The notes under the pieces: model-generated
Told to the model about the DNA's origin: nothing
Databases searched by the model: none
What the model saw: only the letters and a program-made list of their open reading frames with translations
Source of the DNA: a bacterium D16-51
Lineage (GTDB): Bacteria; Bacillota; Clostridia; Lachnospirales; Lachnospiraceae
Direction: 5' to 3'
Length of the DNA stretch: 61,163 bases
Assembly: GCA_003612285.1 (NCBI GenBank)
Contig: RAYE01000031.1
Location: forward strand, 1 to 61,163
In this document: positions 43,085 through 51,393 of the stretch, in pieces
Numbering within the stretch: position 1 is the first letter of the stretch
How the letters are laid out: every line of letters starts with the position of its first letter
Position numbers and translations under genes: made by a program

Positions 43085-43672
43085 ATGAGAAAGAAATCCC
43101 ATATTTCCTTAGCGCAGTATTTGATGAACAGTGAAGGGATGGGTTCGATTAAAGACCATAAAGGAGCTTTTTACATTGGCAGTGTATTGCCGGATTGCAC
43201 ACCAAGTTTTTTGGTTCGCAAGCATACGATAGAAGATTCCTTTGAGGTTTTAAAGAAAGAGATATATAAAATGGTGTCGCATTTTGACCCTGCAGAGGGT
43301 ATGGATTCCTATTTTTATATCCACTTAGGCGTGATTACACATTATGTATCTGATTATTTTACGTTTCCCCATAATGCAAATTACGACGGAAAGTTAAAAG
43401 ATCATTGTATCTATGAGGAAGAATTAAAACAGGAAATTCGTTCCTATGTCAAAAGTCCGGAAGCAGTAAGGAAGCGTTTAGGGGTAACTGTATATGACCC
43501 AGAGATGATTTTATCTTTTATACAGAGGATGCACGATATTTATTCTGAGACGAAAAGCGCGGTAAAGCGGGATTGTGAATATATCGTATGCTTATGCCAC
43601 ACAATTGTGGATGCGATTCTTCTGTTATTTGAAAAAGGGTTAAAATCATCCTGTTTATCAGTATCTGTTTGA
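43085..43672 (+). CDS. Zinc-dependent phospholipase-C-like protein
   Basis: A 195-residue protein of the zinc-dependent phospholipase C superfamily. Metal-ligand-type residues are seen in HKGAFYIGSVLPDC, HLGVITHYVSDYFTFPHN and ERMHDIYSETK-like helices. Unlike secreted clostridial PLC enzymes it lacks a signal peptide and is short, so it is one of the small cytoplasmic members of unproven activity. ATG 43085 (bases ATGAGA) follows GAGGGAGGTTGGT. It is monocistronic, with its own promoter and a terminator. Confidence 0.75.
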   Translation: MRKKSHISLAQYLMNSEGMGSIKDHKGAFYIGSVLPDCTPSFLVRKHTIEDSFEVLKKEIYKMVSHFDPAEGMDSYFYIHLGVITHYVSDYFTFPHNANYDGKLKDHCIYEEELKQEIRSYVKSPEAVRKRLGVTVYDPEMILSFIQRMHDIYSETKSAVKRDCEYIVCLCHTIVDAILLLFEKGLKSSCLSVSV

Positions 43673-43727
43673 GTGATATGGAAGACGGCAAGGTTTTATG
43701 AGGACTGAACCGTACTGCGGATATAGA

Positions 43728-43772
43728 GGGCATGCAGCAGAGTGAAAGCTTTGTTGTATGCCCCTTTTTTTT
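43728..43772 (+). terminator. Intrinsic terminator after the phospholipase-C-like gene
   Basis: GGGCATGCAGCA (43728-43739) pairs with TGTTGTATGCCC (43752-43763) with two wobbles, followed by CTTTTTTTT. Confidence 0.8.
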
Positions 43773-43873
43773 CTGCCCGGAATAGTGTATGATATAAGAA
43801 ATTGTAGAAATAACTGATGCATCAGTCCTTAACTTGTTGTTTTTTACTGGGTGGGATGCATTGTTTGAAAGGT

Positions 43874-46027
43874 ATGGTTAGTAAGATGGATGGAAGTATA
43901 TTGGGAAACCTGGCTGGAGCTGGGTATTTTCTGGCGTATCAGGCAGTGGGGATGTTTTTGGCTTTTTGGCTGTTAAAAGAGGAAGAAAAGGCGGTACGGA
44001 TTTTATTGGGCAGTGTGTTTGGAAGTGTTCTGCTGCAGTGGGTTCCAGCTATTTTTTCTCTTGGGATGGGGTTTAACAGGACGTCCCATATAACGGCGCT
44101 TGTTGTAACAATCCTGTTTTTTATTGGAAGTGTTGTCTGCTGGAAGAAAAAAGCAGGGAACAGGGGCATGCACTTGGATAAAACAAGGGGTGGCGCTGCG
44201 TTTTCCTGGCAGAAAATATGGCAGGAAAATGGTTATTTCCTGGTAATTCTTCCGGTATTTTTGTTTTTTGCCGCAGTATTGTCCACCCATACAATACCAT
44301 TTGCAGAGGATGGAAGCATCCATACCGGGCAGGCAACTTTTGGGGATATGAATATGCATCTGTCTTTTATTACAAGTATTGCAAAACAAGGAATTTTTCC
44401 GCCGGAATATTCTATGCTCCCAGGGACAAAGCTTTCTTATCCTTTTTTGTGTGATACCATTTCTTCTAGTATTTACTTATGGGGGAGCAGCCTTCGGTTA
44501 GCATATGTTTTTCCAATGCTTTTTGCTGTCTGCCAGGTATTTTTTGGCGTGCTCATTTTTGCAAAGGAGGTTTTAAAAAGCCGTACCAAGGCAGTAATTG
44601 CATGGCTCTTTTTCTTTTTGAATGGAGGGTTTGGCATCTATTATTTTGTAAAGGGGGCGGCCAAGGATTCTTCAGTCTTTACAAGAATTTTTACGGAGTT
44701 TTACCAGACGCCGACAAATTACCTGGATGGAAATATACGTTGGACAAATATAGTGGTTGACATGCTTTTGCCGCAGCGCGCAACGCTGTTTGGATGGGCG
44801 GTGCTGATACCTGCCCTGCTTGTTTTGTACCAGGCGGTATTTAAAAAAGAAAGGAAATATTTTGTGGCTGCTGCTGTTTTGTCAGGCGGCCTTCCGATGA
44901 TCCATACCCATTCTTTTCTTGCAATGGCTTTTGTATGTGCGATGTGGCTGATTTATTCTGTGCGTACGGAGTTGGATAAAGGATGGAAATCAAAGGAGTC
45001 TAAGATTGAACTTTGGGTGTTGTTTGGTTTTTTCCTTTTGATGTGCAGCCTGGATTTGGTAAAGAAAGGTATGGAGGTGCCGGAACAGGTATATTTTGCT
45101 ATTGCGCTGGCAGGTATTTTTGTAATTGGCGTGATTTGCATCGTGTTGACTATCCGTGGCCTGAAAAATGAAAGAAGCCGTGGGTTAGTTTTGAATTGGG
45201 GGATATTGCTTGGAATTGTGCTGGTCCTTGCACTGCCGCAGCTTTTTGCCTGGACGTTTCAGCAGGCGCAGGGGGAGCAGTTTGTGAGGGGGTATTTTAA
45301 CTGGGCGAACTTAAATGACACCTACCTTGGGTTTTATGTGAAAAATATCGGGATTGTATGGATTTTAAGTATTGTTGCACTTGTTTTTACAAGGAGCAGG
45401 AATTATTTTTTGGTATCGCCTTCCTTTTTTATCTGGTTTGTAGCGGAGTTGATTGTTTTTCAGCCAAATGTCTATGATAATAATAAGATTCTTTACATTG
45501 GCTACTTATTCCTTTGCTTCTTGTCGGCAGATTATCTGGTGGAGATTGCAGGGAAGTTCAAAAATACTGTGCTCCAGGGCATGATTTATGCGGGCGTGCT
45601 GTTTTTAAGCAGCATATCGGCTGTTTTGACAATGGGAAGGGAGTATGTCTCTGATTACCAGCTCTATGGCAAAGATGAGGTGGCTGTCTGCAGGTATATT
45701 GAGGAAAATACGGCGGCAGGGGATGTGATATTAACGGATACCCGCCATAATAATGGAGTAGTTTCGCTGACAGGAAGGAATATTGTCTGCGGGGCGGGCA
45801 CATTCCTGTATTACCATGGCCTTTCCTATGAACAGCAGCAGGAAGATGTTATGGCAATGTATCAAAATCCTGCAGATTTGTCTTTGTTTGATAAATATGG
45901 CGTTAGCTATATTTTTATAAGCAGCAGTGAGCGCAATAATTATGGGATTGTTTCTGAAGATGCCTTTTTACAGAATTTTGAAGTGGCATACCGTTCCGGG
46001 GAAACTGTTCTATACCGCAGGAAGTAG
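43874..46027 (+). CDS. Large polytopic membrane protein, GT-C glycosyltransferase-like
   Basis: A protein of about 717 residues with 13 or more hydrophobic segments. After the first three helices an extracytoplasmic loop has FAEDGSIHTGQATFGDMNMH, which includes acidic residues as in GT-C transferases. It continues LSYPFLCDTISSSIYLWGSS. The soluble C-terminal part (about 600-717) with AGDVILTDTRHNNGVVSLTG and LFDKYGVSYIFISSSERNN is typical of lipid-linked-sugar transferases with poorly known function. The start is uncertain: ATG at 43817, 43874 or 43886 are in frame and none has an ideal ribosome site. It is followed by the ABC transporter genes 11 bp away. Confidence 0.65.
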   Translation: MVSKMDGSILGNLAGAGYFLAYQAVGMFLAFWLLKEEEKAVRILLGSVFGSVLLQWVPAIFSLGMGFNRTSHITALVVTILFFIGSVVCWKKKAGNRGMHLDKTRGGAAFSWQKIWQENGYFLVILPVFLFFAAVLSTHTIPFAEDGSIHTGQATFGDMNMHLSFITSIAKQGIFPPEYSMLPGTKLSYPFLCDTISSSIYLWGSSLRLAYVFPMLFAVCQVFFGVLIFAKEVLKSRTKAVIAWLFFFLNGGFGIYYFVKGAAKDSSVFTRIFTEFYQTPTNYLDGNIRWTNIVVDMLLPQRATLFGWAVLIPALLVLYQAVFKKERKYFVAAAVLSGGLPMIHTHSFLAMAFVCAMWLIYSVRTELDKGWKSKESKIELWVLFGFFLLMCSLDLVKKGMEVPEQVYFAIALAGIFVIGVICIVLTIRGLKNERSRGLVLNWGILLGIVLVLALPQLFAWTFQQAQGEQFVRGYFNWANLNDTYLGFYVKNIGIVWILSIVALVFTRSRNYFLVSPSFFIWFVAELIVFQPNVYDNNKILYIGYLFLCFLSADYLVEIAGKFKNTVLQGMIYAGVLFLSSISAVLTMGREYVSDYQLYGKDEVAVCRYIEENTAAGDVILTDTRHNNGVVSLTGRNIVCGAGTFLYYHGLSYEQQQEDVMAMYQNPADLSLFDKYGVSYIFISSSERNNYGIVSEDAFLQNFEVAYRSGETVLYRRK

Positions 46028-46037
46028 GAGGTCTTGC

Positions 46038-46769
46038 ATGGAAAAGAAAAAATGTCTGGTGCACTGCAGGGATGCAGGTCTTGGATATGATAATAAAGCA
46101 ATAATAGAGCATTTTAATTTCCAGGTTTTTGAAGGGGATTATGTCTGCGTGGCGGGGGAAAATGGTTCTGGAAAGAGTACGCTGGTAAAGACGCTTCTTG
46201 GGCTGGTGAAACCAGTTAATGGGGAAGTGGAGCTTTCTTCGGAAATCAGGAGCGGCGCAGTTGGATACCTGCCGCAGCAGACGCAGGTACAAAGGCAGTT
46301 TCCGGCAAGTGTAATGGAAGTTGTGATGTCTGGTTTTTTGAATAAGCCGCATAGGGGGGCTTTTTACAGGAGAGAAGAAAAGAAGGCGGCATGGGGGTTT
46401 TTAAAAAAGTTAAAAATAGAAGATTTGGCGAAAGAATGTTATGGGCTGCTTTCTGGCGGGCAGCAGCAGAGAGTCCTTCTTGCAAGGGCGCTTTGCGCAG
46501 CAAAGGAAATATTGGTTCTGGATGAGCCTGTAACAGGGCTGGACCCGATGGCGGCTTCTGCATTGTATGATAATTTGAGGGGCCTGAACCGGGAAGGGAT
46601 GGCAATTGTCATGGTGACGCATGACATTCAGAATGCTGTTTCAGAGGCAGACTATATCCTCCATATGGGGGAGGGGGAGTATTTCTATGGGACAGCAGAG
46701 GAATATAAAGAAAAGTTTATCAGGGATGCAGGAAGGAAAGGGAAAAAACATGATTTTGGAGATGCTTAG
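46038..46769 (+). CDS. Metal ABC transporter ATPase (ZnuC-like)
   Basis: This 243-residue ABC ATPase has Walker A GENGSGKST near residue 36, and the Q-loop LPQQTQVQRQFPASVMEVV. The signature is LSGGQQQRVLLARAL and Walker B is ILVLDEPVTGLD. The H-loop His is in VMVTHDIQNAV. The SVxEVVxSG pattern after the Q-loop is typical of zinc/manganese transporters (ZnuC, MntB). The ATG at 46038 follows GTAGGAGGTC; the open frame further upstream overlaps the membrane protein gene. It overlaps the permease gene by 20 bases. Confidence 0.88.
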   Translation: MEKKKCLVHCRDAGLGYDNKAIIEHFNFQVFEGDYVCVAGENGSGKSTLVKTLLGLVKPVNGEVELSSEIRSGAVGYLPQQTQVQRQFPASVMEVVMSGFLNKPHRGAFYRREEKKAAWGFLKKLKIEDLAKECYGLLSGGQQQRVLLARALCAAKEILVLDEPVTGLDPMAASALYDNLRGLNREGMAIVMVTHDIQNAVSEADYILHMGEGEYFYGTAEEYKEKFIRDAGRKGKKHDFGDA

Positions 46770-47559
46770 TTATCCTTTTATTGCAAGGGCGTTTATTGTA
46801 GGGATTTTAGTTTCACTTTGTGCTGCCCTTTTGGGGGTAAGCCTTGTTTTAAAACAGTATTCTATGATTGGCGACGGCCTGTCCCATGTGTCTTATGGGG
46901 CTTTATCAATCGCCTTGGCATGTAATATTGCCCCGTTAAAGCTGTCAATACCGATTGTTATTGTGACAGCTTTTTTACTGCTTCGTATGACGGAGAGAGG
47001 GGTTATGAAATCGGATGCGGCGATTGCCGCTGTTTCAGCATCTGCTCTGGCAATAGGCGTTAGTGTGACTTCGCTTACAACTGGGATGACAACAGATGTG
47101 AACAGTTATATGTTTGGCAGCATCCTTGCCATGACAAGGGAGGATGTTGTGTTAAGCGTAATCTTATCTGTTGTGGTACTGGCTCTTTTTGGGTTTTGTT
47201 ACCATTATATTTTTGCGGTTACTTTTGATGAAGGCTTTGGAAGGGCAATTGGCGTAAAGGTGTCCTTTTATAATACAATGCTTGCAATTTCAACGGCAGT
47301 TACCATTGTGCTTGGGATGCAGATGATTGGGGCGATGCTGATTTCCAGCCTGATTATTTTCCCGGCGCTGACTTCTATGAGGCTGTTCCACAGCTTCCGC
47401 GGCGTGGTAATTACTTCAGGGGTGCTTTCTGTGGTTTGCTTTGTGGCCGGAATGGTGTTGTCCTATCAGTCTTCTATGCCTGCTGGGGCAAGTGTAGTGC
47501 TGGCAAACCTTGGGGCGTTCCTTGTGTTTTTTGTTGTGGGGAAGATAAGGAACTGTTAA
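46750..47559 (+). CDS. Metal ABC transporter permease (ZnuB-like, ABC-3 family)
   Basis: A 269-residue permease with about eight membrane segments. Family motifs are LVLKQYSMIGDGLSHVSYGA, SDAAIAAVSASALAIGV, TFDEGFGRAIGVKV and LGMQMIGAMLISSLIIFPA. It works with the ATPase at 46038 to import Zn2+ or Mn2+. No substrate-binding lipoprotein gene (ZnuA) is next to it, so that part must be encoded elsewhere. The final codons RNC-stop lie in a GGAACTGTTAAG repeat end. Confidence 0.88.
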   Translation: MILEMLSYPFIARAFIVGILVSLCAALLGVSLVLKQYSMIGDGLSHVSYGALSIALACNIAPLKLSIPIVIVTAFLLLRMTERGVMKSDAAIAAVSASALAIGVSVTSLTTGMTTDVNSYMFGSILAMTREDVVLSVILSVVVLALFGFCYHYIFAVTFDEGFGRAIGVKVSFYNTMLAISTAVTIVLGMQMIGAMLISSLIIFPALTSMRLFHSFRGVVITSGVLSVVCFVAGMVLSYQSSMPAGASVVLANLGAFLVFFVVGKIRNC

Positions 47560-47702
47560 GAATTAATTTGAACAACTTGCTTGCCTGTTTTTCCAATTGC
47601 TGCATCAAAAAGCCTCGCCGTAGCCCGCTACGCCTACGTTTTTTTCTTTGCACTTGAAAAAACATCCTTCGCAACTTGTTCATTTAATTTCTTAACAGTT
47701 CC
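47549..47702. repeat. MITE-like inverted repeat, GGAACTGTTAAG family
   Basis: A 154-bp element with ends GGAACTGTTAAG (47549-47560) and CTTAACAGTTCC (47691-47702). The inner arms also match for about 30 bp with few mismatches (GAATTAATTTGAACAACTTGC against the complement of GCAACTTGTTCATTTAATTT). No gene is inside. A third copy of the end, GGAACTGTTAAGAATTAATT, starts at 47706. The left end provides the stop codon of the upstream permease. Confidence 0.72.
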
Positions 47703-47777
47703 TAAGGAACTGTTAAGAATTAATTTGTATCATTAATACAGTTACTGAAAAGACTGGTTTAAAAAATGGAGGATTAT

Positions 47778-49646
47778 ATGGATATACGGGAATATCTGGA
47801 AAAGAAGCCGCTTTTGTTTGACGGTGCGATGGGGACATATCTGGCTAAAAAATATCAGGAACTAGATACAGAGCCATGTGAAATGATGAATCTGCTGCAT
47901 CCGGAACTTGTTTTGGAAGTCCACAAAGAATATATAAAGGCAGGGGCTGTGGCGGTGAAAACAAATACGTTTTCTGCAAATTGTGAAATGTTAAAGGAAG
48001 ATAGGGCAGTTGTGGAAGAAGTGATCCGTGAAGGTTTCCGCCTTGCCCGCAGGACTGCTTCGGAAGCTGGCAGGGAAGTATTTGTATTTGCTGATATTGG
48101 TCCGGTGCCGGAGCATGAGGGAGTGGATGCATCGGCTGCTTACCGGGAGATTGCGGACGTTTTTCTGGCATGCCATGCAGAATGTTTTTTGTTTGAAACA
48201 ATGGCAGATAGTGAAGCGGCAGAAGCATGTGCTGCTTATATTAAAGAGCGCAGCCCAGAAGCATTTGTCATGGTTTCTTTTGCAGCTTCGCCGGAAGGGT
48301 ATACAAGGGGAGGCTTCCTGGCAAAAAAGCTTTTCTGGGGCATGCAGCAGTCGGAAGCAGTTGATGCAGTGGGGTTTAATTGTATTTCCGGGCCAAAGCA
48401 TCTGTTAGAGTTAGTGAAAAAACTTCCGAAAGAACAGGTTAAGAAATATCTTACAGTTATGCCAAATGCCGGTTATCCGACAATGGTTGGCAACAGGATT
48501 TATTATGGGACGGACAGGAGATATTTTGGGCAGGCGGCTTATGACCTTTTACAGGAAGGGGTTTCTATAGTAGGGGGGTGCTGTGGCACAACGCCAGAAG
48601 ACATTGCGCAGGTGCAGGAAAAAATCCAGGTCTGTGAAAAGGAGTGGGCAGAGCGAAGGGAAAATGGGCAAAAGACAGAAAGCCCTGGAAAGGGAAAAGT
48701 CCTGGCAAAAGGGCAGGAGGGTACGCAGGAAAGCCAGATGGCAGGGGGAAAGAATATTGCAGACGCAATGGAAAATCCAGGGAATTCTTTTGCTGAAAAA
48801 CTGCGTCAGGGGAAAAAGGTCCTTGTTGTTGAACTGGATCCGCCGGTAGAACCGGATATTGACTTTTTTATGGAAGGCGCCGCGAGGTACCAGCTTGCAG
48901 GAGTGGATGCGATTGATATTGCAGACTGTCCGGTTGCAAAGGCCAGAATAGACAGCAGCATTCTTGCATGTAAAGTTTCTAGGGAGCTTGGGCTTACTGC
49001 AATTCCCCATATGACGTGCCGCGACAGGAATATTAATGCAACGAAAGCGTTATTGCTTGGGCTGAATATGGAAGGGGTGAATAATGTCCTGGCAGTGACA
49101 GGCGATCCTGTCCCGACAGAGCTTCGGAATCAGGTGAAGACGGTTTTTGGGTATAATTCCGCAGTGCTTGCAAGGCATATCCAGTCTTTTAATGAGGAGA
49201 TTTTTTGTGAAAACCCATTTATGGTGTCTGGTGCGTTAAACATTAATGCATTAAATTTTGACTTCCAGTTAAGCCATGCAAAGTCTAAAATAGAAAATGG
49301 CATGTCTGTTTTATTTACGCAGCCGGTGCTTTCTGAAAGAGGGTTTGAAAACTTAAAACGGGCGCGTAAAGAACTGGATGTAAAGCTGCTCGGCGGCATT
49401 ATGCCTGTTGTCAGCTATCGGAATGCTGCTTTTATGAATAGTGAAATGGCAGGGATTGAGGTTACACCTGAAATTATGGAGCAGTACCGCGGTAAAAACC
49501 GGGAAGAGGGGGAAGAGCTTGCATTTAAAATTTCTGCCGGGGTAATCCGTGAAATTTCAGAGTATATTGACGGATATTATTTAATTACGCCATTTAAACG
49601 CGTAGAATTGGTTTTAAGGATCATTAGTTATATAAGGAACTGTTAA
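47778..49646 (+). CDS. Homocysteine S-methyltransferase / methylenetetrahydrofolate reductase fusion
   Basis: A 622-residue bifunctional enzyme of methionine and one-carbon metabolism. Residues 1 to about 290 are a zinc homocysteine methyltransferase barrel (LLFDGAMGTYL, VKTNTFSAN). Its zinc cysteines are in VGFNCISG and GGCCGTTPEDI. After a charged linker (about 290-345) the MTHFR domain begins (LVVELDPPVEPD, TCRDRNINATKALLLGL, NVLAVTGDP, KIENGMSVLFTQPV). The layout resembles Bacillus YitJ. It has no cobalamin-binding domain, so it would need a separate corrinoid module or work without B12. The ATG at 47778 follows GGAGG. The last codons RNC-stop are in a GGAACTGTTAAG repeat end at 49636. 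Confidence 0.92.
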   Translation: MDIREYLEKKPLLFDGAMGTYLAKKYQELDTEPCEMMNLLHPELVLEVHKEYIKAGAVAVKTNTFSANCEMLKEDRAVVEEVIREGFRLARRTASEAGREVFVFADIGPVPEHEGVDASAAYREIADVFLACHAECFLFETMADSEAAEACAAYIKERSPEAFVMVSFAASPEGYTRGGFLAKKLFWGMQQSEAVDAVGFNCISGPKHLLELVKKLPKEQVKKYLTVMPNAGYPTMVGNRIYYGTDRRYFGQAAYDLLQEGVSIVGGCCGTTPEDIAQVQEKIQVCEKEWAERRENGQKTESPGKGKVLAKGQEGTQESQMAGGKNIADAMENPGNSFAEKLRQGKKVLVVELDPPVEPDIDFFMEGAARYQLAGVDAIDIADCPVAKARIDSSILACKVSRELGLTAIPHMTCRDRNINATKALLLGLNMEGVNNVLAVTGDPVPTELRNQVKTVFGYNSAVLARHIQSFNEEIFCENPFMVSGALNINALNFDFQLSHAKSKIENGMSVLFTQPVLSERGFENLKRARKELDVKLLGGIMPVVSYRNAAFMNSEMAGIEVTPEIMEQYRGKNREEGEELAFKISAGVIREISEYIDGYYLITPFKRVELVLRIISYIRNC

Positions 49647-49647
49647 G
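49636..49647. repeat. GGAACTGTTAAG repeat end at gene 3' end
   Basis: The 12-base end sequence of the element at 47549 is present once here, supplying the AAC TGT TAA codons that close the upstream gene. The matching opposite arm is not seen within 100 bp. Confidence 0.55.
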
Positions 49648-49668
49648 AAATTTTTCCATGCTTTGGCG

Positions 49669-50238
49669 TTATTTGTTTGCCTGTGATAAAAAGGCTCTGG
49701 CAGTTTGTTTGACCATTGCTGCTGCTTCTTTTTTTGAAGATGTTATAATTCCAGAGGCGATAAATGAAGCAAGTCCATGTGTATAAATCATTGTATTTTG
49801 GAAGAAACAGCAGACATTTTCTTTTGGTATTTTTAAAGAATCTGCAATTTGTTCAATAATAGCCGCGTTTTCATCAGCGTTTACAAAAACGTCAAACCCG
49901 CCTGTTTGAAGTCCGCACTCTCCACTCATATAAAGATATTTGAAAAGATTTGGCTCGTCAAATGCAAGATTTATGTAAGCCATTCCGATACCTGCAAAGG
50001 CTTCTGCCCCGTTTTGGGCGTGGGGCCGTATTTTTTCATTGGCATAATTCAAAGCATATTCAGCCAAAGCCTTACGAAGTCCGTCCATATTTTCAAAGTG
50101 CCATACTAAGGGCTGTGTAGAGCAGCCAATTTCTTTTGATAATGTTTTGATATTGATGGATGCGTACCCATCACGAATAAGCATTTTCAAAGCTGCTTCT
50201 AAAATGACTTTTTTTGAAATTTGCGTTTTTCTTGCCAT
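49669..50238 (-). CDS. TetR-family regulator
   Basis: A 189-residue TetR regulator. The N-terminal HTH covers about residues 8-55 (KKVILEAALKMLIRDGYASI, IKTLSKEIGCSTQPLVWHF). The ligand domain has GMAYINLAFDEPNLFKYLYM. It is clearly related along its length to the TetR protein at 56870 (QPxxWxFxNMD, YINLAFxxPNLF, IYTHG), so the two are paralogues. It is convergent with the methyltransferase gene and marks the start of the accessory island. RBS: TGGAGGTGCTGA. Target genes are unknown. Confidence 0.87.
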   Translation of the reverse strand: MARKTQISKKVILEAALKMLIRDGYASINIKTLSKEIGCSTQPLVWHFENMDGLRKALAEYALNYANEKIRPHAQNGAEAFAGIGMAYINLAFDEPNLFKYLYMSGECGLQTGGFDVFVNADENAAIIEQIADSLKIPKENVCCFFQNTMIYTHGLASFIASGIITSSKKEAAAMVKQTARAFLSQANK

Positions 50239-50408
50239 TTCAGCACCTCCAGATTTCAGAATCCAATTTATATAATAGTATTTATATTATGGCTGCCTCC
50301 ACAAATTGTCAATCCCTTTGGATCAAAGATTACAAATAAATCGGATTGAACGAAAATTATATTATTCTGGCAAATTCCCAAATTCATAGCCGCATATATG
50401 TATTGATG

Positions 50409-50855
50409 TTAAGAAAAAATTGAAGGGGATTTAACTGGGATATAATAGTCCATCTGTTCATATCCTATTATTTTTTTCACAAGCGGTGATGTAATTATGT
50501 TTCCTAATTCCAAACGTGATGTGTCACGTATCAATCCGTTTTCATATAGAAACTTATCTATTTCTGTATTCATAGATTCTTTGTCTGTTTTTTGGTCTAT
50601 GTCAGTTGCTACAGCATAAAGGCCTCCCTGGAAATCAATTATTTCAAATTCGCTTGGAACATTCATTCCATCTTCATACATATACAACCAAACAAAGCCT
50701 TCTCCTGCCCAAAACAGAAAATCTTTTGGAAATAGCCCTCTATCTTGTGAAGATACCCATTCGTCAAATATATTGAATTTTCCTTCTCCAAACATGCCTG
50801 TTCCAGATGAAACCATTTTGCAGGCAGGTATTTCATAAATTCGTACACTTTGCAT
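50409..50855 (-). CDS. GyrI-like small-molecule-binding domain protein
   Basis: A 148-residue protein, probably of the GyrI-like (SOUL-fold, AraC effector-binding) type. The pattern IYEIPACKMVSSGTGMFGEG, then a central YEDGMNVPSEFEIIDFQGGL, YAVATD, and a final YEQMDYYIPVK fits that fold. It may bind a small amphipathic compound. It has no DNA-binding domain. It is encoded on the same strand as the TetR gene but with a 170-bp gap. The assignment is by pattern only. Confidence 0.6.
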   Translation of the reverse strand: MQSVRIYEIPACKMVSSGTGMFGEGKFNIFDEWVSSQDRGLFPKDFLFWAGEGFVWLYMYEDGMNVPSEFEIIDFQGGLYAVATDIDQKTDKESMNTEIDKFLYENGLIRDTSRLELGNIITSPLVKKIIGYEQMDYYIPVKSPSIFS

Positions 50856-51393
50856 TGTTATCTCTCCAATCCTGATTTGTTAAATTGCACCAATGCCACT
50901 ATTTTATCATAAGTGCAAATACAATGCTACTATATTGGTTAATTTTCTGTCTTTTGGTGGTGGCAGTTAGTTCTGCATACGTTTCTGCTGACTTGTTTTT
51001 CAGACAAAATGGTTGATTATCTCAAAAAAGCCTTGATTTACGGGCATACAAGCAGGATTTCAAGCTGAATTTACTACCAATTTACTACTTTTGAGGGAAA
51101 GAGCCTTGATATGCCGCCCGGAACCCTGCCAGCCCAGCCACCAGCACACAGCATTGAGAAAGAATAAATGAAAACTGAATACGACGCAGACGCGGCGTTT
51201 CTCTATCCCTATACACGGGAGAACAGGAACACCGCTTTTTTTATGCCCTCATGTTACACATTAGGGGCAAAAAGAGCCTTGATTTACAAGACATTGGGGA
51301 CGCATTTCTGACATGGTAAGGGTTTTATACCTAACCCCGCCAAAATGAGGTTCTATTGCGTAACAAATCCATAACCAAAGGAGTGATGAAGAT
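50856..51393 (+). other. Intergenic region with probable ICE end
   Basis: About 540 bp without a supported gene. It contains Tn916 DR2-like repeats at 51068-51089 and a direct repeat of AGCCTTGATTTAC (about 51030 and 51276). GC content rises after about 51100. The first 150 bp are AT-rich flank with the promoter region of the GyrI-like gene. Confidence 0.45.
51068..51089. repeat. Tn916 DR2-like integrase arm repeats
   Basis: Two adjacent 11-bp units, AATTTACTACC and AATTTACTACT. In reverse complement they read AGTAGTAAATT and GGTAGTAAATT. These resemble, as I recall them, the DR2 arm sites bound by the N-terminal domain of Tn916 integrase near the transposon end. No integrase gene is within the following 10 kb. 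This suggests the left or right end of an integrative conjugative element. Confidence 0.5.
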
